Source: Cristatella mucedo
Taxonomy: Eukaryota; Bryozoa; Phylactolaemata; Cristatellidae
Length of the DNA stretch: 64,000 nt
Assembly (NCBI GenBank): GCA_009760855.2
Contig: WPIO01000018.1
Coordinates: forward strand, 614,501-678,500
Direction: 5' to 3'
A program made the translations under genes and the position numbers. Under the pieces are notes generated by a model that saw nothing but the letters and a program-made list of their open reading frames with translations, ran no database searches and was not told the DNA's origin. Below, in pieces: positions 43,265 to 54,053 of this stretch; position 1 is the stretch's first letter; each line of letters begins with the position of its first letter.

Positions 43265-45890
43265 CTGAATAATAATAATAATAATATTGCACTTGATAAT
43301 GCGCCCTCAGAGAACCTAATCTCTTTCTAGGCGCTTTACATCTGCTGCAAAGTGATACGCAATAGAATAGTAAGTAAAATCATGCTTGAAAAACAAACAA
43401 AATGAATAACATGGTTAGGGGTTACATGCACTGGGTCAGCATGCAAATGTGGTTAGTGGCAGCATGAACAGTGTCAGCACGCATAAGCACATCGAGGACG
43501 AATCACAAGGACCCACTAAATGCTGTCCTAAATAGGTATGTTTTTAAGTTTTTTTTAAATGTGGTCAGGTCAGGGGATGTTCTGATGCAGGTCGGGAGGG
43601 AGTTCCAGGCTGTGGGAGCATACGAGCTAAATGCACGGTCTCCAAAGGATTTAAGGTTTGTACGAGGTATTTCTAGACTGTTGGATTCCGAAAAGCGAGT
43701 GGTACGATGCTTTGCCTGATGGGGTAGTGTATCTGAAAGATAGGCTGGAGCCATAGAATGAAGAGACCTAAAAGTGAGCGACAAAACCTTGAAGTCAATC
43801 CGTTGCTTGACTGGTAACCAGTGCAGGTCGGCGAGAAGTGGAGTAATGTGGCAACTGCGACGCTCACGACAGACAAGCCTAGCTGCAGAGTTTTGCACCA
43901 GCTGCAATCGCCTGATCGCACATGCTGGTAGGCCAGTAAGCAGTGAGTTGCAGAAGTCGAGACGAGATGTCACGAATGCATGGACCAACTTGGACGTGGT
44001 ATCCTTATCTAAACAAGCCCTAATTTTAGCAATGTTATGAAGCTGAAAATAGGCTGATTTGACTGTGGAGCTGATGTGGTCGTCTAACGAGAGGTCGCTT
44101 TGGAATATGACACCTAGATTTCGAGCTGATGCAACTGGAGATATGCTGGCAGAGCCAATTTTGAAAGTCAGCCTTTCCAATTTCTGAATAACACTAGGTT
44201 TGCCCATAACTAGTAAGTTAGTTTTATCATCGTTTAGTTTTAGAAAATTTGCTGCCATCCATGATCGGATGTCATCAATGCATGCAGCAAGTGAGTTGAG
44301 AGAATTTGAGGTGCTCGAAGGCTGGGAGGGATCAAAGCAAAGGTACAACTGAGTGTCATCCGCATAGAAGTGAAAGCCTAGATTGTGCTTGGCAATCACA
44401 TCAGCGAGAGGGAGAGTATAAACGGTGAAAAGGACCGGACCTAGCACAGAGCCCTGAGGTACTCCATATTTTAGAGGTACTTCAGATGATCTTTGTCCAT
44501 TCACGTCAACACTCTGGAGTCTCCCACTGAGATAGGACCTGAACCACTGCAGAGCAGTGCCAGTGATGCCCAGGCGAGATGAGAGGCGCTCTAGAAGTAC
44601 TTTGTGATCGATGGTATCAAAAGCTGCCGAAAGATCGAGCAAAAAACAAGAAGAGACACTCTACCCATGTCTGCATTCCTAAGTAGGTCGTTGTATACCC
44701 GAAGCAATGCTGACTCTGTGGAGTGATTAGCTCTAAAGCCAGACTGGAACTTACTAGCAAGGTGTGAGGTTTCGATATACGAGTTCAGCTGGTCTGCCAC
44801 GACCCGTTCCAGTGTCTTTGATAGGAATGGTAGAAGGGAGACTGGGCGGTAGTTGCTTAAGTTCTCTTGGTCTAGTGTAGCTTTCTTGAGAAGTGGCCTG
44901 ACTACAGCTTTTTTGAAAGGTGCTGGGACCTGACCTGAGGCTAATGACATATTAATGATGTTGGTTATGCATGGCAGCAGCAGATCAATGCAACGTAGGA
45001 GCAGGACAGTGGGAATAGGGTCCAGTGGACTTGTTGTCTTCTTTGATTGAGATACGAGCTTTAGGACTACGTCACTGGTGACCTGTTGAAATGCAGACAT
45101 TGAGGCGCAGCCAGGAACCGAGGAACAGCATTCTAGTGGGAAGGTTGTCATCGCAGGGATGGATTCCCTGATTTTGTCTATCTTCTGCACAAAGAATCGA
45201 GAGAAGCGATCGGCTAGATCATCACAAGGATCATCAGGTAAGGAGCTAACCTGGGAACGGTTGAGGAGATGGTTTATTGTCGACATCAGCATTTTTGGAT
45301 TGTGCATCTGTGATTGAACAATGTTTCTATAGAAGCTAGACTTAGCCTTTGCTAGGATCGATTGGTACGACCTACAGTAGTCTTCATATGCCTGTCGATG
45401 GACAGTTAGTCCGGATCTTTTGTATGCCTTTTCAAGCTTTCGTTTAGTAGACTTGGCTAGTTTAATGTCTGTGGTAAACCATAGGCCGTCTGGGCGGGGG
45501 CGCACAGTGCGCTTTGTCAAAGGTGCAAACTCGTCGAGCGTGTCAGCTAGTGTCGTGTTGTAGCAATCTACCAGTGATGACAGATCGGAGGGAGGACTGA
45601 GCAGCAAAGGTGAAGCAGATATGCTCGCACGGACAGCATCGATATCAAGGGTCTTGAGGTTTCGCGATTCACAGGTTATTTTAGAGGAGAATGTGGGCAC
45701 ACACTGTAGATTGAATGAGATCTGCATGTGGTCAGATAAGCAGGATTTGGTGATAACTGGTGATGACAAAGTGCAGTTATATGAGAAAATTTGGTCGAGT
45801 GTGTGACCCTTGATGTGGGTAGGGCCATGCACATGAGCCACAAGAGATAATGAGTCTGTCAATGTACGAAATTCGGTGAAAGAATGAGTG
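43265..45890 (-). mobile_element. Best-preserved LINE-A copy, 5'-truncated (about 2.6 kb)
   Basis: Runs from inside the endonuclease domain (45890) to the terminal hairpin and a pure (AAT)n tail on the plus strand at 43268-43290. 3' UTR landmarks: AATAACATGGTTAGGGGTTA, GGGTCAGCATGCAAATGTGG, AATCACAAGGACCCACTAAA. The 5' truncation lies within the codons for the stretch after GDFN. It is the reference copy used here to delimit the other LINE-A fragments. Confidence 0.9.
43503..45862 (-). pseudogene. LINE-A ORF2 (partial endonuclease, RT and C-terminal domain), one frameshift
   Basis: Frame 45862-44591 (423 codons) starts TDSLSLVAHVHGPTHIKGHT with the SDH motif of the endonuclease, then TTDIKLAKSTKRKLEKAYKR, QKIDKIRESIPAM, NYRPVSLLPFLSKTLERVVA and FQSGFRANHSTESALL. 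The T run before motif A is 6 T here and 4 T in the 31-kb copy, a +2 shift. The RT continues in frame 44642-43503 (379 codons): LDLSAAFDTIDHKVLLERL, YGVPQGSVLGPVLF, YADDTQLYL with both Asp, FLKLNDDKTNLLVMG, then the C-terminal LDFCNSLLTGLPACAIRRLQ and LLADLHWLPVKQ, stopping after RTAFSGSL. All RT catalytic residues are present, so the T-run change and the 5' truncation are the only visible defects. CR1/L2-like clade by motif style; a tree would be needed to place it. Confidence 0.9.
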
Positions 45891-46864
45891 CAGAAGGCTT
45901 GCTTCGGCTACAACGGGCTCTCGGAAATATTAACCGATCTCCCAACATCTTCCCCTGAGAGTCTGGACCTTAACAATGGGGAATGGTGTCATCAATCACT
46001 TCCGGCCTCACCACCATTACTCACAAGCTCTGGTCCGAAGAAACCTCTTATATACACAACCTAGGGGCCAGTACGCGAGAACCTTGGATACTCTGGGTAT
46101 AGACGTCCAAACAAGGTTCTCTGATGAAACTCCCTCTGCTTAAATCGTCCGGACACACATAAAAACCTGCAAGCTGAGTCGCATCGTGCACTTGAGTGAC
46201 CTGAATAACTGGGTGCATGACCAGAACGATCTGTGACCTGGGGCCTATAATGGACTTGCCCAGGACTCAGGACATAGTGTTTGGTTAGTTGCTGCCTTTT
46301 CGGTGCCTGGGCTGCCCCTGGCTGAGCTATACTGTCTGCCAGCCAATTGGCGAACTGACGAAGCTTGATCCATCATCTGGAAATAATTTGGTAACCATAA
46401 TGCAGAAAATAGATCGGGTAATTAAGCTAGTGGCTGGTAAGAAAAGTCGAGCTCTCATGCTTTGTCAGCAGACCTTGTAAATGAATAGCTGAGCCAGTGC
46501 ATCATCTACCCCTTATTACCCACCCGGAGATGGGAGTGGAGTGAATCAGCAGCAGCCTGGGGCGCCCCGAGCTTGGGCACCTGGTTGCTTGGCGGCAGTC
46601 CACTTAACTAGAGACCCGGCACAGTCAGAAAAGAGCGTTCGCTGTGCAAGCCTCCAAAGGTAAAGGAAATTGTTAGCCAAAAGAGTTGCATCTGCAATTT
46701 GATCGGTCGAACTCGGGCAGCTAGCAACAGCAGGCAATCCACCAATTGAGCCAGCGACTGCTACCTGCAGCCAATGCTACAAGCTTCAGCTTCAGCCTGT
46801 GCATTCTTGTAGCACGCAGGGGATCGACCGCTTCTATAAGCATTGTCAGTGGATCGAAGCCCGA
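45891..46864. other. Unassigned region
   Basis: No repeat family or exon recognised. Confidence 0.35.
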
Positions 46865-46990
46865 GATTAAAGGGCTGGCACTGTCTGACCTTGGCCTTGT
46901 GTTAGAGTCCTGCCCACTCGGCAGCTCCTGCATGCCCTCAGCAAGAGGTGATGTAGGTGCTAAGGCTCTTTTGCTTCTATGTTCATGAGC
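46865..46990 (+). mobile_element. Probable degenerate SINE (second subfamily)
   Basis: B-box-like GTTAGAGTCCTG and body-like CTCAGCAAGAGGTGATGTAG, then GCTAAGGCTCTTTTGCTTCT, in the order of the 39-kb and 59-kb copies. Heavily diverged. Confidence 0.35.
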
Positions 46991-47261
46991 CCGGCAAATC
47001 GGTCGACCTTCCAGTTACTTATTTTACCTTGAGGTAGCGTCTGGAGGTTCAGTCAATACATAATTCATTTCATTAGCAAATCTCATATCGAACTCCAGTC
47101 CGGGAGTGCTGAAAAAAAGAGGTGTATTTGCCTAACAATCAGGACAGCAATCTGAAAGCCCACTGCAAAAACGACAACCAAATTGTATTATGCCAGCAAG
47201 TGTTTAGATCAGACTCGAGAAATAAGGCTTAATAATAATCCTTAAACAGAGACTTAATAAG
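46991..47261. other. Unassigned spacer
   Basis: No feature recognised. Confidence 0.3.
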
Positions 47262-47333
47262 ATGATCGGAGAAACTCCTGAAATATGTGGTACCTCAGGG
47301 CTCCCTGCTTGGTCCTGTTCTTTTCACGATTTA

Positions 47334-47432
<99 letters not shown>

Positions 47433-48568
47433 TCCCTCTCTCTCTCTCTCTCACTGATTTGATTGCCCAGCACAATCTAGGCTTTCACTTGTATGCCGAT
47501 GACAGACAGTTGTATCTTTGCTTTGATTCTGCCCAGCCCTCCAGCGCGTGGAATTCGCTCAACTCTCTTGCTGCATGTGCTAATGACAGCACATGGATGG
47601 CAGCAAACTTTCTTAAATTGGATGGTGATAAAACCAATCTACTAGTTATAGGCAAACCAAGTGTGATTCAGAAACTGGAAAGGCTAACGCTCAAAATCAG
47701 CTCGGCCAGCATATCTCCTGTTGAATCTGCACGAAATCTAGGTGCCATGCTCCAAAGAGACCTTTCATTGGACGACCAAATCAGCTCCACAATCAAGTCA
47801 GCCTACTTTCAGCTACATAACATTGCTAAAATCGGGCTCGTTTAGATAAGGATACCACATCTAAGTTGGTCCGTGCATTTTTGACATCCGTCTTGACTTC
47901 TATAACTCACTGCTTGCTGGCCTACCGGCCTGTACAATCAGGCCCTTACAGTTGGTGCAAAACTCTGCAGCTAGGCTTGTCTGTCGTGAGCATCGCAGTT
48001 GCCACATCGCACCACTTCTCGCCGACCGCACTGGCTCCCAGTCATGCAGCGTATTGACTTCAAGGTTTTCTCACTCACTTTTAGGTCCCTTCATTCTTTG
48101 GCTTCAACCTATCTATTAGATCTACTGCCCCACCAGACTACACATCGTTCTACCTGCTTTTTGGAATCTAGCTGTTTAACTATATCGCATGCAAACCTCA
48201 AATCCTTTGGACACCGTGCTTTTAGTTCATATGCTCCCAAAGCCTGGAGCTCACTTCCGACCTGCGTCACGACTTCTGACTTATACACATTTAAAAAGAA
48301 ACTAAAACGCATCTATGTATGACAGCATTTAGTGGGTTCCTGTGATTCGTCCTTTATGTGCTTATGCATGCTGACATTGTTGGATGCTGCCACTAACCAT
48401 ATTTGCATGCAGACCCAGTGCCTGTCACCTATCACCATATTGTTGCTGTTGTTTATTGAGCAAGCTACCAGTAACCACTTGATAGTGCTTCCTTTGCAGC
48501 CATCGTAAAGCACCTAGAAAGAGATTGATTTATTCTAGGGCACTCTATCAGATGTATTATCATTATTA
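47262..48568 (+). mobile_element. LINE-A copy with a (CT)n array grown inside the RT domain
   Basis: Starts in motif B (VPQGSLLGPVLFTIYTL, from 47290), meets a CT array (47336-47452), then resumes in another frame with DLIAQHNLGFHLYADDRQLY, SSAWNSLNSLAACANDSTWM, ANFLKLDGDKTNLLVIGKPS and ARNLGAMLQRDLSLDDQISS. The C-terminal remnants (frame 47999-48322: LPVMQRIDFKVFSLTFRSLH, NLKSFGHRAFSSYAPKAW) and 3' hairpin/tail follow, ending at 48568. It is 5'-truncated and has several stops. Confidence 0.85.
47336..47452. repeat. (CT)n microsatellite inside LINE-A RT
   Basis: About 115 bp of CT with CCCTCT near the right end. In other copies the same spot reads ACTCTCCCTCTTGCTGA, so the array expanded from that seed. 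Confidence 0.9.
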
Positions 48569-48571
48569 TAC

Positions 48572-48783
48572 ATTAGTTATAGCATCCTCAGAGAACTCAA
48601 TCTCTTTCTAGGCACTTTAAACTTGCTGTAAGGAAAATGTGATCGAATGGTTAGTGGTAGCATGCTTAATAAACAACAAGCATAACATGGTTAGAGGTGA
48701 CAGGCACTGGGTCAGCATGCAAGCATGGTTAGTGGCAGCATGCACAGTGTCAGCATGCATAAGCACATAAAGGCCGAATCACG
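48572..48783 (-). mobile_element. LINE-A 3' end, opposite orientation
   Basis: ATAGCATCCTCAGAGAACTC, then TTTCTAGGCACTTTAAACTT and CATAACATGGTTAGAGGTGA, then TCAGCATGCATAAGCACATA, ending at GCCGAATCACG. It begins a few bases after the tail of the + strand copy, so the two LINE tails face each other. Confidence 0.8.
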
Positions 48784-49205
48784 TAGGACTTAGGCTCTAA
48801 CAGACTCGCTGCTCAGACAATTCACCTCAGTGTTGTGGCTGATGGGAACTTTACTTACCGTAATGTTGTGCTCTTGCATATGTTATCGTAACGCTTTAGC
48901 GAAACTTGCTTGCAGGCCTTCAGCTAGTCTGAAGGTTTGCGAGAGCCATTACAGGTCCATGATGTGCACTGCATGGCACATGCGGACGTCGAGCACACTC
49001 ACATCAGGATAGATCAAAAACGCTCAAACATAAAGCATCTCTGTAATGTGTGAGCAAGGAAAGAAATAATGTAGGCAGACTCAAAAAAATGATTAGCTTA
49101 ACAGTGGCTTTCCATCTAAATACACCTTCTTTTCAGCACTGCTACATCTAGAGCCTAGTGTGGTCATCTGGTTTAATTACTCATGCATCATATTTTACTT
49201 TGCAA
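48784..49205. other. Unassigned spacer
   Basis: No feature recognised. Confidence 0.3.
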
Positions 49206-50115
49206 TGTAATGTATCTCCATCTGCGACTCCACAAAGTCATAAAGACCATGTGGGTGTTACGCAGGAGAGTTTTGTATAGCGCACTCACAGCCTAAGCGG
49301 CTTTCGGTACGCATTCGGTAGCCAACAGACTTTGTCTCAGGCAACAAAGAGAAAGTGGGAAGCATAGCAGAGTTAGGAGAGCAGTTGAGGTAGTGAGTAG
49401 CATAGAAGTAGCAGTTCAGGACCGCTGGAAAAGGTGTGCCATAGTAGGCAGTTGGAGAGTAGATGTCGTTGCGTAAGAATTGTGGCAGCGAGTTCCACAG
49501 TCTAGGACCTGCCGAGCTAAAGCTTCTGTTGCCAACTGTCTTTAAGCGCGGGAATGGGACAGCTAATTTATTGTCCATACAGGACCTGAGGGCGCGAACA
49601 GGCTGATACTGATGCAGCAGTTCAGCTAGGTATGAAGAAGCCAAGCCGTGGCAGGCCTTGTGGGTCAGTGTAAATAAATAAATCCTAGCTGATTAAACGG
49701 CCTCGTTTTGTATAGCGACAGGAGAGCCTTTACGGCTATCACCACCGCTTGCAGTGGCGATAAAGAATCGCCCACCACAGGAATCGAACCCACGACCTCG
49801 GGGCCGAGGTCGTGAAAGCAACCGCCTTACCTAGTGTGCCATCACGGCTCACCGTAAGAACCTTTACTCTGAATGCGTTGGTCAACCGGCATCCATCTTA
49901 GCTTTTTTAGCAAAGGAGACACGGGCTCAAACTTCTGGGACTTGAAGACTAGCCTTGCAGCCATATTCATTGTCAGCTGCAGTGGCCTAGTTGCTTTCTT
50001 TGGTAGCCCAGCCAATAGGGAACTGCAACAATCAAGCCGAGACAGAACTAAGGAGCTAGTTAAGTTTTTTTGCAAGCCACTGTGTAATGTTAAGCATCGG
50101 ACCGGGAGTATTGTC
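49206..50115 (-). mobile_element. LINE-B copy interrupted by a SINE
   Basis: 3' terminus TGTATCTCCATCTGCGACTC, then GTGTTACGCAGGAGAGTTTT. The C-terminal frame (49644-49258: YLAELLHQYQPVRALRSC, NRSFSSAGPRLWNSLPQFLR) is followed, after the SINE, by frame 50117-49842 with LQKNLTSSLVLSRLDCCSSL, LAGLPKKATRPLQLTMNMAA and KKLRWMPVDQRIQSK. 5'-truncated. Confidence 0.8.
49683..49855 (-). mobile_element. tRNA-derived SINE nested in LINE-B
   Basis: On the minus strand: GTGAGCCGTGATGGCACACT with A box, ACGACCTCGG/CCGAGGTCGT stem, B box GGTTCGATTCC, GTGGGCGATTCTTTATCGCC, CACTGCAAGCGGTGGTGATA, ending TTTAATCAGCTAGGATT and an ATTTATTT tail. LINE-B codons resume on both sides with a possible GTAA target duplication. 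Confidence 0.9.
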
Positions 50116-50155
50116 ACGAATCTGATACATTAAGCCATTCAAGAAATCTGAGAGA

Positions 50156-50270
50156 TTGCCACGCCAAAATAAGCCGATGTTGAGCCATCAACGGTAACAT
50201 TCAATTTACCACTACTTGCACAGCCATGTCACCGTTGGTGGATCTGCACTGGCTTATTTTGGCATGGCAA
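50156..50270. mobile_element. 115-bp palindromic MITE-like sequence
   Basis: Left arm 50156-50195 (TTGCCACGCCAAAATAAGCC, then CCATCAACGGT) pairs with 50231-50270 in reverse complement (TTGCCATGCCAAAATAAGCC, then CCACCAACGGT), about 40 bp per arm with several mismatches. A 35-bp unpaired middle separates them. No coding potential. Confidence 0.65.
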
Positions 50271-50624
50271 CTGGCAATTGGCCACAGCCTTCGTTCTCGG
50301 CATTAGGACAGTGGTTAAATGAGCAAAGAAAATTCGTAACAACCTCAAAGAGGGAGGGAACGACCCACCACCTGGGAGGTGCCCTGCACCTGACTGCTTA
50401 CTCTGGAGTGCACACAAATCCTAAGCAGGTGGCTTGGTGTCCCACAGAGTGCTAGCAACAATAATGGGCCCTGTGTGTGTCGGTCTGTGATTAGCATCTA
50501 GACGGTAAGACAGAGAGCCCTCTCAGTGAGAGGACGTAATCAAGTGATCAGCCTCGTCATCAGCTTCGGCACGGCTTCAGCAAGCAGCACCCCAAGATTG
50601 AAGGCTGAGGCTCACGATTAATAA
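50271..50624. other. Unassigned spacer
   Basis: No feature recognised. Confidence 0.3.
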
Positions 50625-51567
50625 GCGTGATTCAGAAATTGCAAAGGTTAACGCTCACAATCGGCTCGGCCGGCAAATCTCTGGCTGAATCTGCAGGAAA
50701 TCTAGGCGTCTTGTTTGAAGTGACCTTTTATTAGACGATCACATCAGCTCCACTGCCAAGTCTGCCTACTTTCAGCTATGTTACATTGCTAAAATTTTGG
50801 TTCGTTTAGACAGTGGTATCACATTTAAATTTTTCAAGCATTTGTGACATCCCGTCTTTCTGTAACTCGATGCTTGCCCGTCCACCGGCCTGTTCCTTCA
50901 GGCACTTACAGCTGGTGCACAACTCTGCAGATAGGCTTGTCTGTCGTAAGCATCGCAGTTGCCACATCACACCACTTCTCACCGACCTGCACTGGCTCCC
51001 CGTAAAGCAACGAATCGACTTCAAGGTTCTATCACTTACTTTTAGGTCCCTCCATTCTTTGGCTCCAGCCTATCTATCAGATCTACTCCCACACGAGACT
51101 AAGCATCGTTCCACCCGCTTTTTTGAATCTAGCTGTTTGACTATATATCTCATACAAACCAAAAATTCTATGGAGACTACCCAGGTAGTTCCCATGCACC
51201 CAAGGCCTGGAGCTTACTCCCGACTTGAGTCCCGACATCTCCTGACTTGACCACATTTAAAAGGAAACTAAAATGCATCTATTGATCACAGCATTTAGTG
51301 GGTCCCTGTGATTCGTCCTTCATGTGCTTATGCGTACTGACACAGTGCACGCTGCCACTGACTACATTTGCATGCTGAGCCTGTGCATGTCACCTCTCAT
51401 CATGTTCTGCTTGTTTTCATTGAGCATGATACCACTAACCATTCAATCATGCTCCTTTGCAGCAAACATTCAGTGCCTAGAGGGAGGTTGAGTTCTCTGA
51501 GGACGCAGTAACAGATGCATTATTATTAGTAGTAGTAGTATTACTATTATTACTGTTATTATTATCA
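50625..51567 (+). mobile_element. LINE-A copy, 5'-truncated
   Basis: From GCGTGATTCAGAAATTGCAA through frame 50813-51250 (SFRHLQLVHNSADRLVCRKH, CHITPLLTDLHWLPVKQRI, SLTFRSLHSLAPAYLSDLLP) to the 3' UTR, hairpin (GAGGTTGAGTTCTCTGAGGA) and an unusual ATT/AGT tail. A frameshift lies upstream of 50813 and another near 51150. Confidence 0.8.
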
Positions 51568-52251
51568 TGACTTGAACCTGTAACGACTTTAAACATCCAA
51601 AGCCCTTCTTGTCAGTTGGGCTTTGGCTAGCATCTAAGTCAAACACAGTGCAAAATTATTTAACCAGCGTGATGCCAGTAAATAAATAGTGACGATTTGT
51701 GCTTCCTTTGACCATGTGAGCCTGGCTGCTGACAGAATTTTGTCTGAGTTTAAGACTCTGAAAGAATGTTGGTTCTAAAGCTGCAGAATTCTAAGCTAAT
51801 CGTGAGACGCGATTTAGCAACTGAGACCTGCACCAACCTTGAGGAATAGTTAGCGCCTGAAAGCACAAATGGCAGCCGATTTGCAAGCACGAAAGTGAAA
51901 TGTACAGGCTGCTTTGATATATCGGCCAGCAGCTGTACTTGCCGAAAGTTTTTTGCAGACCAACCGGTGTGTGCCTGCCTAACCTGGGATTTGCATTGAA
52001 CCACCTATATTCATAGTCACGACCCTGGTGTATATTTGTTACCATGTGAAAGCTATTTGCACAGCACATGACGTCTACTTTATAATCATGACTGTGCAGC
52101 TACTGCTTACGATCACACAGTTATACTCTACCGGTTGACCATGAAAATAGGCATTCTGCGATGTTTTTAGAGATACTGTAAATACTGGAACGTTGATGCT
52201 GAGAGCCAAAGTCGGTGGATGGTCCGTCCTGAAGTTGCAATAACGGTTGTA
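51568..52251. other. Unassigned region
   Basis: No feature recognised. Confidence 0.35.
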
Positions 52252-52618
52252 GGACATTTTCCCTATGGACATTTCCCTCCCCCCCGAAATTCCCCCCCCC
52301 CCGACATTCCCCCCCCCCCGACATTCCCCCCCCCCGACATTCCCCCCCTCGTGGACACTAGGACATTTCGCCCCGACATTCCCTCCCCGGGGTAGGACAT
52401 TTCCCCCAATATTCAGCAAATTTAAAGCACCAAGAAAGAGATTGAGTTCTCTAAGGACGCTTTGTCGAGTACATTATCATTATTATTATATTGATGAATG
52501 TATAACTAAGAATACAGATATATATATATATATATATTTATTTATTTTTATTTATATTTATATATATATATATATATGACTAAATGCAGTTCATGCTCTA
52601 TTAAAGTAAGAAGCAATA
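52252..52618 (+). mobile_element. Composite: C-rich GACATT modules + LINE-A tail + repeat X
   Basis: Three parts in order. First, 52252-52408: tandem GGACATTTCCC / CCCCCCGACATTCC modules like the termini of the 865-bp element, ending CCCCGGGGTAGGACATTTCC. Second, 52411-52490: a LINE-A hairpin and ATT tail (AAGAAAGAGATTGAGTTCTC). Third, 52495-52615: repeat X (AACTAAGAATACAGATATAT, then CATGCTCTATTAAAGTAAGA) with an expanded TA core. At 13.05-13.18 kb the first and third parts are directly adjacent in reverse orientation. Confidence 0.6.
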
Positions 52619-54047
<1,429 letters not shown>

Positions 54048-54053
54048 ATATGG

